Positions 50,956-58,716 of a stretch of 64,000 bases of DNA are shown piece by piece. The stretch is taken from the NCBI GenBank assembly GCA_042408355.1, contig JBHORD010000033.1, positions 1 through 64,000 on the forward strand, in the 5' to 3' direction. Both the position numbers and the translations under genes were made by a program. The notes below the pieces were generated by a model. The model saw nothing but the letters and a program-made list of their open reading frames with translations, had not been told where the DNA came from and did not search any database. Position 1 is the first letter of the stretch; each line of letters begins with the position of its first letter. This stretch comes from Fen-1038 sp042408355 (GTDB taxonomy: Bacteria; Chloroflexota; Anaerolineae; Anaerolineales; Villigracilaceae).

Positions 50956-51531
50956 TTATCCCATTTGCTCAGGTGCGATTGGATTGGGCACTTGCGATGG
51001 GAATAATTGGTGCAGGACCGCCAGGACTTGATAGGCGGTATCGGTTTCAAACGTGTAGAAGCCTTCGTACATGCGCGGCTCGCCCGGCAGGCGCTCAGCG
51101 GGAGTGATCTCTTCCGCCAGGAGCGTGGCGCTGATGCCGGGGCCATAGGCGATGACGAACCAATAATCTTCCAATGGCGTGCCGCTTGTATCCACGTAAA
51201 TGGCATTGCTCAACGCAGGCAGGGGCGCGTCGGGAACGCCATAGAGCCAGAGGCCCTGCGATGATTGCGCGACCAATTTGTAACGATCCAGCTGCGCCGC
51301 GAGACGTGAAAAATATTGGAAGGAAACGTGCGACTGGGCGGCGTTGCGATTCGATGTGATGATGTCTTCGATCATGTGGCTGATCTCGATCATGCCGTCC
51401 ACAGTAAAGATATAGCGGAAGGTCAATCGCTGCAAATCGGACGGCCGGGTGCGTTGAAGGAGCGCTTCAGCGCGCGGTTGATAGAGTGGCAATGCCCGAT
51501 GATAGAAATTTCCAAGGACGTCGTTTTTCAT
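50956..51531 (-). CDS. DICT-domain-like sensor protein, 191 aa
   Basis: The first 60 residues are helical. The central and C-terminal parts (about 65-180) match the DICT domain pattern: F-x-x-x-A-x-x-x-x-R-Y-x-L-V-A, a short strand W-L-Y-G-V-P-D-A, P-L-E-D-Y-W-F-V-I-A-Y-G-P-x-x-x-A-x-L-L-A, and Y-E-G-F-Y-T-F-E-T-D-T-A-Y-Q-V-L near the end. DICT is a sensory domain first noted beside diguanylate cyclases and two-component proteins and linked to light responses; here it stands alone. It lies between the MFS gene and photolyase in the CarH operon. The start could be TTG 51540 or ATG 51531. The DICT call is by pattern and should be checked. Confidence 0.6.
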   Translation of the reverse strand: MKNDVLGNFYHRALPLYQPRAEALLQRTRPSDLQRLTFRYIFTVDGMIEISHMIEDIITSNRNAAQSHVSFQYFSRLAAQLDRYKLVAQSSQGLWLYGVPDAPLPALSNAIYVDTSGTPLEDYWFVIAYGPGISATLLAEEITPAERLPGEPRMYEGFYTFETDTAYQVLAVLHQLFPSQVPNPIAPEQMG

Positions 51532-51560
51532 GATGATCAATGCGGTTCGATACGATTCGA

Positions 51561-52784
51561 TTAATCTGTGACTGCCACAGGGGCGGGCTGTGAATCGCGC
51601 TTGAGGCTTAACGCGGCTGGATGGTTATAGATCTGGAACCAGACGTATACGAATAATCCCGCCATCACAACCGCGCCAAATGCGCCGGGCGCCCATGTGC
51701 CAAGTTGCTGCAACAGCGCGCCGCCGATAATGGGCGCAATGATGCGCGTGGATGAGTCAATGGAAGCAGATAGCCCGAGAATGCCGCCAATTTCCTGCGG
51801 GGCAACTGCTTTGGTCAATGTGGAGGAGAGCAATGTGTTCAGTATGCCGCCGGCGAGCGATGTCGGCGCAAGAACGATGAGCAGAACCAGGACCGAGGGC
51901 GCGACTGACCATCCGAGCATTGAGATCGCCATCAAGGCAACGCAAGCCGCAATAAGAACATCTTCCCGGAATCGATTCGTAATTTTCCCAACCAGATAAC
52001 CTTGTGTAATGACTGATAATATGCCGACATAGGTGAGCACATAGCCGGTCTGCGCGGCGGTCAGGTTGAACTTGGTCAACGCATACAGGGAGAAGATGGT
52101 CTGGAAGATGGCGAAGGCTGTGCCAAAGAAGAAGCGTGTGATCAACAGCGCACCGGTGAATGGTCGCTTGAGCGCGGTAAATAATGCGCCAAGCGTAACG
52201 GCCGGCCTTTTGCCGGTCATAGCGGCGCGCTTTTCAGCGGTCAGGGATTCGGGCAGCCAGGCGAAGATCAAAACCAGATTTGCAAACGACATCGCGGCGG
52301 CGGCAAAGGCCGGAACGGCGTATCCCCATTGGCTGAGGAAGCCGCCGGTCACCGGGCCGATGATGAAGCCCAACCCAAATGCCGCGCCGATCAGGCCAAG
52401 ACCCTTGGCGCGATTCTTTGCATCGGTCACGTCGGAGATGTAGGCCTGGGCGATTGAGAGATTTCCGCCGGTGAGGCCGTCAATGATGCGGGAAGCGAAA
52501 AGCATCCACAATGCGTTGGCAAAGCCGAGCAGCAGAAAGCCGAGGAAAGTCCCGAAGACGGATGCGAGCAAAATCGGGCGGCGGCCGTAACGGTCGGACA
52601 TGCGTCCCAGCAAAGGCGCGCCGATCAATTGGGCAACTGCATACGACGCGACCAACAAGCCGGTCACGAACGCGTTCGCCTTGAAGGTCTCTGCGTAATA
52701 AGGCAGAAGCGGAAGGATGAGACTGAAACCGAGCAGGTCAATGAAGACCACTAAAATGATGGAGGAGAGAAGTTTTTTGTTCAT
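51561..52784 (-). CDS. MFS drug-efflux-type transporter (TetA-like DHA1), 407 aa
   Basis: Twelve membrane segments. Motif A between segments 2 and 3 reads G-R-M-S-D-R-Y-G-R-R-P, and F-V-G/ G-L-T-G-G-N-L-S-I-A-Q-A-Y-I-S-D follows, as in TetA-type proton antiporters. The motif C region (G-L-G-F-I-I-G-P-V-T-G-G) near residue 140 is typical for exporters. Its substrate is unknown; in this operon it might export a light- or redox-related compound. It follows the SDR gene by 7 bases. Confidence 0.88.
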   Translation of the reverse strand: MNKKLLSSIILVVFIDLLGFSLILPLLPYYAETFKANAFVTGLLVASYAVAQLIGAPLLGRMSDRYGRRPILLASVFGTFLGFLLLGFANALWMLFASRIIDGLTGGNLSIAQAYISDVTDAKNRAKGLGLIGAAFGLGFIIGPVTGGFLSQWGYAVPAFAAAAMSFANLVLIFAWLPESLTAEKRAAMTGKRPAVTLGALFTALKRPFTGALLITRFFFGTAFAIFQTIFSLYALTKFNLTAAQTGYVLTYVGILSVITQGYLVGKITNRFREDVLIAACVALMAISMLGWSVAPSVLVLLIVLAPTSLAGGILNTLLSSTLTKAVAPQEIGGILGLSASIDSSTRIIAPIIGGALLQQLGTWAPGAFGAVVMAGLFVYVWFQIYNHPAALSLKRDSQPAPVAVTD

Positions 52785-52791
52785 ATCGCCT

Positions 52792-53649
52792 TTACAGTTT
52801 TGGTTTGTATGCTTCTTCGAAATGAAGTGTGTACTCGGGGGTCTTTCCGGTTTTGGTGATGTTTTCCCACATCACGCGAATCAATCCCAGCATGGGCGTC
52901 CACGGTTTCATTACGTGGACTTCCGCAAATTCTTTGCGGTTGTTCGCAATGGCTTTGACCAATGCTTTTGCCGCCGCTTCAGGCGGTTTGACTAAAAAGC
53001 GCAGAACGAAATCAAAGTTTTTCATCCGCTCCCTGCCGCGTTCGCCAAACACAACTGGATTCACAAGCATATCGGTCGCCATCATGCCGGGACTGAATGC
53101 AATGATCTTTACGCCCGTGCCTTTCATCTCTTTTGCCAGTGTGCGCGTGAACGATGTGATCCACGCTTTGGTGGCGGCGTACATACCCATGGGCGAGGCG
53201 GCTTTGCCGTTCGAACCCGCGCCGTATAAATTGACCAGCGTTCCGTCTTTGCGCTCCAGCATGTAATGCAGAGCCGCCTGTGCGCCGTAGAATGTTCCCA
53301 TGTCATTTGATAGAAACATATCTATGATTTTTTCGGGGTGAATATCCAGCGTGAATCCGCTTCCGGCGGAATAGCCGGCGTTGTTGATCCAGACATCAAT
53401 GCGGCCAAACGTTTCGACGGTTCGACGCGCCAGTTCATAAACTTGATTTTCCTGGCGGACATCGCAAATCCAGCCGGTTACGTTTCCATACTGCGAGAGC
53501 GATTCGATCGCCCGATCCAGCGCGTCCCGCGCTCGTCCCGAAACGACAACGGCCGCGCCTTCCTTGAGCAATTCCCGCGCCGCGGCATAACCAAACCCGC
53601 GCGTCGAGCCGGTGATGACGATGATTTTGTCTTTCAGTTGATTTGCCAT
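52792..53649 (-). CDS. Short-chain dehydrogenase/reductase, 285 aa
   Basis: Classical SDR: cofactor loop I-T-G-S-T-R-G-F-G at residues 11-19, with Arg after strand 2 (S-G-R) suggesting NADPH. N-N-A-G lies near 90 and the catalytic Y-A-A-T-K near 157-161, with Asn/Ser in N-L-Y-G-A-G-S before it. The substrate is unknown. Inside the carotenoid operon it could act on a xanthophyll hydroxyl or on an unrelated compound. It follows the membrane protein gene by 2 bases. Confidence 0.88.
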   Translation of the reverse strand: MANQLKDKIIVITGSTRGFGYAAARELLKEGAAVVVSGRARDALDRAIESLSQYGNVTGWICDVRQENQVYELARRTVETFGRIDVWINNAGYSAGSGFTLDIHPEKIIDMFLSNDMGTFYGAQAALHYMLERKDGTLVNLYGAGSNGKAASPMGMYAATKAWITSFTRTLAKEMKGTGVKIIAFSPGMMATDMLVNPVVFGERGRERMKNFDFVLRFLVKPPEAAAKALVKAIANNRKEFAEVHVMKPWTPMLGLIRVMWENITKTGKTPEYTLHFEEAYKPKL

Positions 53650-53651
53650 AA

Positions 53652-54689
53652 TTAATCCGTGCCTGCCTGGGAGGTAATGGGATGTTTGAACAGATTGACG
53701 ATCCAGTTGACGCCAAGATAAATTCCATAGAGCAGGAAGATGACCATGTAATCCAGAACCGGAATGCGGATGATTTCATTCCACTGGCTGAGGCGTCCCA
53801 TGAAAGCGTAGGTTGCAACGGTGACGACAATAAAACCAATGGCCAGCGCGCGTTTGGTCCACGTGTTCAATCCGAGGCCGTACATTTGAGTCAGAACCAG
53901 CATGGCGCCGAAGCCAAAGGTGAACATGGGCCACATGTTGTTGCCCTGCAAAACGGCGACCATCGTGCCGTGGACCAGCACGAAGAACTCAAGGAAGAAC
54001 GTCCACCATTTGTTGATGTGCGCGCGGTTGAAGATCAACGCAGATTGGACGAACAGCATGAACATATAAAAGAAGCCCATCAAATGTCCCCAGGTGCCTT
54101 CAGTGGGGTGGTACCAGAAAGTGTAGATCGTTGCCCATGCGAAGAAATATCCGTGATACTTGCGCATGATCTGGACAAAGCCGTCTTTGAATTTGAATTT
54201 TTTCCCGAAGATCAATCCGCGGCGCGGCGTCTCGAAGATGATGATGATCATCAGCATCACGGCCACCGAACCCAGCGCCGTGATCTCCGGCACGCTGGCG
54301 GCGAGTCCGTCGAACCAAAGCTGCGACTGGACGATATGCAAAATGATGAAGACGATGTTCGTTCCAATCAATGCCCAATTGAACCAGCGCAAATTGTTTC
54401 CAAATTTTGGGCGCTCACGCTGGGCAAAGTAAATGATTGCCCAGACGATGATGTTGTGAAGCAGGTATCCGCCCCAGGCGGTCAGCGATGCGATGGCGGA
54501 TGGCCGCATTAATCGCCACGGATAGGCAAAAGGAACAGTCGGCCCCACGATCTGAAAGCGCGCCAGGCTGGCGGCGGTGACGCTGATCACAACCGTGAAG
54601 GCGGCGGAGGCAAGAACGCCAATGGAGATGTATTTCAGAGAGTTGTTGTTCATGATGTGCAAAATTATTTCCTTATAATAAATGTTCAT
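53652..54689 (-). CDS. Multi-pass membrane protein of the CarH operon, 345 aa, unknown function
   Basis: About nine membrane segments, the first at roughly 20-45. Several conserved-looking His and Trp lie near segment ends (F-W-Y-H-P-T-E-G-T-W-G-H-L, H-G-T-M, H-I-V-Q-S), which would suit heme or metal ligands, but I recognise no family. The start at 54689 overlaps the carH stop by 4 bases (ATGA); a second ATG at 54653, behind AAGGAAA, is possible and would drop 12 residues. It is strictly coupled to carH and to the SDR gene (2-base gap). Confidence 0.75.
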   Translation of the reverse strand: MNIYYKEIILHIMNNNSLKYISIGVLASAAFTVVISVTAASLARFQIVGPTVPFAYPWRLMRPSAIASLTAWGGYLLHNIIVWAIIYFAQRERPKFGNNLRWFNWALIGTNIVFIILHIVQSQLWFDGLAASVPEITALGSVAVMLMIIIIFETPRRGLIFGKKFKFKDGFVQIMRKYHGYFFAWATIYTFWYHPTEGTWGHLMGFFYMFMLFVQSALIFNRAHINKWWTFFLEFFVLVHGTMVAVLQGNNMWPMFTFGFGAMLVLTQMYGLGLNTWTKRALAIGFIVVTVATYAFMGRLSQWNEIIRIPVLDYMVIFLLYGIYLGVNWIVNLFKHPITSQAGTD

Positions 54690-56050
54690 GCTTTGAGCTT
54701 TTCATTTTCCATCGAAATCCAATCCGCGATGGGTTTGCCCCCGGCGCCCATTACTTGTTGGACAGCGGCTGCGTATGCATCCAGGAAGGCGGGCAGGAGA
54801 AAAACAGAAATGTTATGTTCTACAAGCATGTTGACCACCCATTCGATTTCGGGGGAAATGTAATGGATGTCGCCCAAATCCAGCGCGGCTGTCAAGGTGT
54901 CGCCGAAAAAGAAAACGGCCGTGTTGATATAGTCTGCAGGATGCCCTCGGGATTTCAAAATATCCAGCAGGACAGCCTCGATGGATGACCGCTTTTGTCT
55001 ATATTCCGCGGCCAGCTTCAGAATATGGCCGTCTATTTCACGTTCCGATGGAACGGGCGATGGATTGATGACGAGGTTTTCAATTTGTGGCACGCTGTAT
55101 TCGATGGTGTTGCCGAGAAAGTGCGCCGGTATCACTTCCCTTATGCCCGGCATATAATTGAAGACTCGTCCGCCGTATGCCGATTGAATTTCTTTCCGAT
55201 TCAACATGCGCACCATCTCGCGCAGGGAGACGGCGGTAAGTAATGTTTGCGCCGAGAGAATTACTAATTTTGGGTGGACCGAGTCGATCGTTTCTTCCAT
55301 GTGATCGGTCGGCACATTGGCTCCGAGGTAAACTACGTTCCAGCCGCGCCGGCGCAGAAAGAGAGAAAGCAATAGCGTTGGAAACACATGCCATTCATTT
55401 GGCGGGCACGTAACGAGAATGGATTCGGGACGGGATGGGGCGGGGGCGGCATTTATCAGCGCCTCCAATCGGCGCATGGCGATGGCTGAAGCAAAATGCT
55501 CCTGTTGAACCGAAACTTGATTCTTAAGCCAGAGTTCGCCCAACTCGTGCAGGCCGTGCATCATCACTTCAGTGCATGTCAACTCCACGGAATTCACGGC
55601 GAACGCTTCGTTGAGAATTTGTTCTGCCTTAAGCGTATCGAATTGAAGGCAGGCATTGATCCAATCGCTGCGCGTGGCTTCGAGGTTCAGCCGATGGGTC
55701 GGCATGACTGCCTGTTTGGCAGAATCCGCCAGCGGGTCCGCGCCCGAGGCGATTTGCTCTTTCCATAATTCAACCGCGCGTGAGATCGAAAGTCCTTCCG
55801 ATTGCCGCCTCATCAGCCATTTGACAGTCTCGATATCGTATTGCGAATACAACCGATGTTTTCCCGGCGTGCGTTCGGGCATGGGCAGGCCGTAACGGCG
55901 CTCCCATGCGCGCAGGGTGTCGGCAGTAATGCCTGTTTCCTTAAGAACAACTTTCAAATTATAGGTGGGCGTTTGGCTAAACGGCATGACGGACTCCCGA
56001 TTGGCAAAAGTTTCGTACAGATATTGTAACTGGTTTGTTGATGTACTCAC
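54686..56050 (-). CDS. carH: CarH-type B12-dependent photoreceptor/repressor (MerR family), 454 aa
   Basis: The MerR helix-turn-helix spans 28-95 (Y-N-L-K-V-V-L-K-E-T-G-I-T-A-D-T-L-R-A-W-E-R-R-Y-G-L-P). Residues 125-200 form the cobalamin cap with the CarH signature Trp 174, nine residues, Glu 184-His 185. Residues 208-330 form the B12-binding domain with E-W-H (His 221, lower ligand) in place of D-x-H. CarH binds DNA in the dark with adenosylcobalamin and lets go on light. The protein is about 150 residues longer than known CarH proteins: a helical domain at 335-454 has no counterpart. The GTG start at 56050 overlaps the crtI stop (GTGA). It should repress the divergent crtI/crtB promoters. 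Confidence 0.93.
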   Translation of the reverse strand: MSTSTNQLQYLYETFANRESVMPFSQTPTYNLKVVLKETGITADTLRAWERRYGLPMPERTPGKHRLYSQYDIETVKWLMRRQSEGLSISRAVELWKEQIASGADPLADSAKQAVMPTHRLNLEATRSDWINACLQFDTLKAEQILNEAFAVNSVELTCTEVMMHGLHELGELWLKNQVSVQQEHFASAIAMRRLEALINAAPAPSRPESILVTCPPNEWHVFPTLLLSLFLRRRGWNVVYLGANVPTDHMEETIDSVHPKLVILSAQTLLTAVSLREMVRMLNRKEIQSAYGGRVFNYMPGIREVIPAHFLGNTIEYSVPQIENLVINPSPVPSEREIDGHILKLAAEYRQKRSSIEAVLLDILKSRGHPADYINTAVFFFGDTLTAALDLGDIHYISPEIEWVVNMLVEHNISVFLLPAFLDAYAAAVQQVMGAGGKPIADWISMENEKLKA

Positions 56051-57576
56051 GATTGCACAGCCGCCTTCTTCAACTTGAAACTTTTTGCCTTCAAGCCTTG
56101 ATGCTCGTTCAGAATTCGTTCGGTCGTCAGCCGCGCCGACAGCAGCACGATGGGCAGGCCGGTTCCGGGGTGAGTGGACGCGCCCGCAAAATAAAGGTTC
56201 TTGTATTTTGCGTGGCGGTTATGCGGGCGCAAATAACCGACCTGCCAGAAGTTGTGACTGAGGCCGAAGGCCGCGCCCTTTGCGAGATTGAACTTCTCCT
56301 TCCATATCTTGGGTGTGTGGATGATCTCGAACTTGATGTGTTCTTTAAGATCGGCAATGCCCATTTCTTTTTCGAGTCTTTCAAAGACCGTCTGGCGGGC
56401 GCGCGCCACCAGGGCATCCCAATCCTGACGGATGGATTCGTCCAAATGTCCGACCGGAACCAGGACATAAAGCGTATCCTGCCCTTTCGGCGCTGCCGAT
56501 TCATCCGTGCGCGCCGGCGCATGAATGTAAAAGCTTGGCTCTTCGGGCAGAGCGTGATCCTTGAAGATGCGGTCAAACGAGGTCTTGTAATCGCCGCCGA
56601 GAAAAACATTGTGATGCGCGATCTGCGGATATTGTTTGTCCACGCCCCAATAGAACATGATTGTGGAACAGGTATAAAGTTTTTTATCGAGTTTCCGCGC
56701 TTCTGCGCGGTCTGGCAAAAGCCGATCGTAGATATACGGCAAATCCGCATTGCCAATGAAAATATTAGCGGTAAAGACGCGTCCATCTTCCAATTCAGCG
56801 TTTACGACCTTTGAACCTTCAACGTGCAGATGTTTCACCGGCGCGTTGTAAATAAACTTCACGCCCAATTTTTCCGCGATCTGCACCAGCGATTGAATCG
56901 CGGCGTACATGCCGCCCATTGGATACCAGACGCCCTCCGCCAGTTCCGTGTACTGAAGCAGGGAATAGGTGGCGGGCGCGTCGTATGGGCTTAAGCCGAG
57001 ATACATATTTTGAAACGTGAACGCGGCTTTAAGCCGCTCGTCCTTGAAGAAGCGGCTGACATTGGCGTAATGCTTCTTCAATGCTTTCAGTTGAAACAAT
57101 AGCGGCAGATTGGACAGGCTGAAATATTCGAAGATGTTGTTGAAGTTGCGGCCAACAAATTTCTCCAGCGAAACTTTGTAATGTATCGAGCCTTCCGCGA
57201 TGTAATTCAGAAATCCCGTGAAGGCAGTCTTTTCGACTTTTTCCAGTTGCGCCTGCATCTTGCCGATATCGGATGTCAACTGCAATTGCAGTCCATCTTC
57301 AAAGTGAATTTTGTAGGTGGGATCAATGCGGTGCAAATCCAGATGATCGCTTAGTTTTTCGCCGAGCGAGGCAAAAGTCTCCTCCCAAACTTCGGGCATG
57401 AGGAACAGCGTGGGTCCGATATCGAAGCGGTGGCCGTCGCGAACGATCTGATTACAGCGTCCGCCGGGTTGATCGTTTTTTTCCAATACTGTTACCGAAT
57501 ATCCATTTTTGGCGAGCCGGCCGGCGGTTGCGATTCCGCCAATCCCTGCGCCGATGACTAAAGCAGTTGGTTTCAT
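56047..57576 (-). CDS. crtI: Phytoene desaturase, CrtI type, 509 aa
   Basis: N-terminal FAD-binding motif G-A-G-I-G-G at 9-14 with E-K-N-D-Q-P-G-G-R near 32-40, the D-I-G-P-T-L-F-L-M segment, and the bacterial phytoene dehydrogenase C-terminal signature Y-F-A-G-A-S-T-H-P-G-T-G-L-P. It desaturates phytoene stepwise toward lycopene. AGGAG lies four bases before the ATG at 57576. It is the first gene of the nine-gene leftward operon and overlaps carH by 4 bases. Confidence 0.95.
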   Translation of the reverse strand: MKPTALVIGAGIGGIATAGRLAKNGYSVTVLEKNDQPGGRCNQIVRDGHRFDIGPTLFLMPEVWEETFASLGEKLSDHLDLHRIDPTYKIHFEDGLQLQLTSDIGKMQAQLEKVEKTAFTGFLNYIAEGSIHYKVSLEKFVGRNFNNIFEYFSLSNLPLLFQLKALKKHYANVSRFFKDERLKAAFTFQNMYLGLSPYDAPATYSLLQYTELAEGVWYPMGGMYAAIQSLVQIAEKLGVKFIYNAPVKHLHVEGSKVVNAELEDGRVFTANIFIGNADLPYIYDRLLPDRAEARKLDKKLYTCSTIMFYWGVDKQYPQIAHHNVFLGGDYKTSFDRIFKDHALPEEPSFYIHAPARTDESAAPKGQDTLYVLVPVGHLDESIRQDWDALVARARQTVFERLEKEMGIADLKEHIKFEIIHTPKIWKEKFNLAKGAAFGLSHNFWQVGYLRPHNRHAKYKNLYFAGASTHPGTGLPIVLLSARLTTERILNEHQGLKAKSFKLKKAAVQS

Positions 57577-57596
57577 ATCACTCCTGACAGGCGCCT

Positions 57597-57624
57597 ATTA
57601 TACACTTTGTCCATATTTTGTCAA
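57597..57624 (-). promoter_or_regulatory. Promoter of the crtI-carH operon
   Basis: On the minus strand TTGACA (57619-57624), 16-base spacer, TATAAT (57597-57602), giving a start about 14 bases before the crtI ATG. The -35 lies inside the repeat arm. Confidence 0.85.
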
Positions 57625-57665
57625 GTATATTTCCGAAAAAACCTTGACAACATTGACAAAATATG
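57612..57665. promoter_or_regulatory. 13-bp inverted repeat, probable CarH operators
   Basis: CATATTTTGTCAA (57612-57624) is the exact complement of TTGACAAAATATG (57653-57665); the arms are 28 bases apart. Each arm continues with a second ACAA 11 bases downstream on its strand, so both promoters carry direct repeats at 11-bp spacing over the -35 region. Known CarH operators are tandem repeats of about 11 bp overlapping the -35. Confidence 0.7.
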
Positions 57666-57671
57666 TACAAT
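57644..57671 (+). promoter_or_regulatory. Promoter of crtB
   Basis: TTGACA (57644-57649), 16-base spacer, TACAAT (57666-57671), 24 bases before the ATG at 57696. A second TTGACA at 57653 lies within the spacer and belongs to the repeat arm. Confidence 0.8.
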
Positions 57672-57695
57672 ATCTGCCTGTAAAAAGGAGAACTC

Positions 57696-58634
57696 ATGCA
57701 ATCTCAATGGGAACGTCAATTGCTCAGATTAGCAGGTAATGTACCGCACCCTCCTGCCGGCCCATTTTTCTCATACTGGGCAGGAGATGCTTCATTGCGT
57801 ATAGCTTATAAAAAGGCGGAAGAGGTCACAGCCAGCCACAGCAAATCGTTTTTCTTCGCTTCCCAGCTGCTTCCCGAAGAAAAGCGTTCAGCGGTGCGGG
57901 CGCTATATGCGTTTTGCCGCAGTGTGGACGATATTGTGGATGAAAACCCTGCCGGCAGGCGCGCCTTTGCGCTGGATTATTGGCGCGGCGTCATTCGAAA
58001 CGCCTCAGCCTCCGACGATGATCTGATCGCCGCCGCATGGGTGGATACCCTCCTCCGATACCATATTCCGCGCCAATACGCTCTCCAATTGATTGACGGC
58101 GTTTCCCGTGACCTGGTTCAAACCCGCTATCAGACCTTCGATGAACTTGCAACATATTGTTACGGCGTCGCGTCCACTGTGGGGTTGATGAGCATGTACA
58201 TTGTCGGCTTTGAAAGCAATGGAGCCGTGCCGTATGCCATCAAACTGGGCGTGGCGCTTCAAATGACCAATATCCTGCGCGATATAGGGGAGGATTATCG
58301 AAACGGGCGGATTTATTTGCCGCGTGATGAAATGATGTTGTATGGTATTCGCGAATCTGACCTGGCAGAGGGGAAGGTGACCAAACGTTGGCGTCAATTC
58401 ATGCGCTTCCAGATTCAGCGGACGCGTGAGCTCTACGAGGAATCGTGGGCCGGCGTCAAACTGCTTGAGCCGGAGGGGCGTCTGGCTGTCGGCGCCGCCT
58501 CCGTTCTTTATAGCGGAATCCTCGATGAGATCGAAAAGAATAATTACGATGTGTTTTCCCGCCGCGCTTCATTAAGCCTGATCGAAAAATTGAAGCGCCT
58601 TCCTGCAGTGTGGTTGAAGGTCAAAACGTTATAG
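57696..58634 (+). CDS. crtB: Phytoene synthase, 312 aa
   Basis: Both Asp-rich motifs of the squalene/phytoene synthase family are present: D-D-I-V-D (78-82) and D-I-G-E-D (196-200, in L-R-D-I-G-E-D-Y-R-N-G-R). The Y-A-F-C-R motif precedes the first. It condenses two geranylgeranyl diphosphates to phytoene, the first committed step of carotenoid synthesis. AAAGGAG precedes the ATG. It is divergently transcribed from crtI under a shared operator region and is followed by a terminator, so it is a single-gene unit. Confidence 0.95.
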   Translation: MQSQWERQLLRLAGNVPHPPAGPFFSYWAGDASLRIAYKKAEEVTASHSKSFFFASQLLPEEKRSAVRALYAFCRSVDDIVDENPAGRRAFALDYWRGVIRNASASDDDLIAAAWVDTLLRYHIPRQYALQLIDGVSRDLVQTRYQTFDELATYCYGVASTVGLMSMYIVGFESNGAVPYAIKLGVALQMTNILRDIGEDYRNGRIYLPRDEMMLYGIRESDLAEGKVTKRWRQFMRFQIQRTRELYEESWAGVKLLEPEGRLAVGAASVLYSGILDEIEKNNYDVFSRRASLSLIEKLKRLPAVWLKVKTL

Positions 58635-58656
58635 CCAATGGCCGCAGACCTTTGCG

Positions 58657-58688
58657 AAGAGATGCCTTTCAGCGTCTCTTTATTTTTT
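58657..58688 (+). terminator. Terminator after crtB
   Basis: AAGAGATGC (58657-58665) pairs with GCGTCTCTT (58672-58680) with one G-U pair, followed by TATTTTTT. Confidence 0.8.
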
Positions 58689-58716
58689 GTTGATATACTG
58701 GCGGCGGAGGATCGTT

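Noticed and set aside
53682..54512. 276-codon plus-strand open frame opposite the CarH-operon membrane protein
   Set aside because: His/Asp-rich antisense reading of hydrophobic codons; no support.
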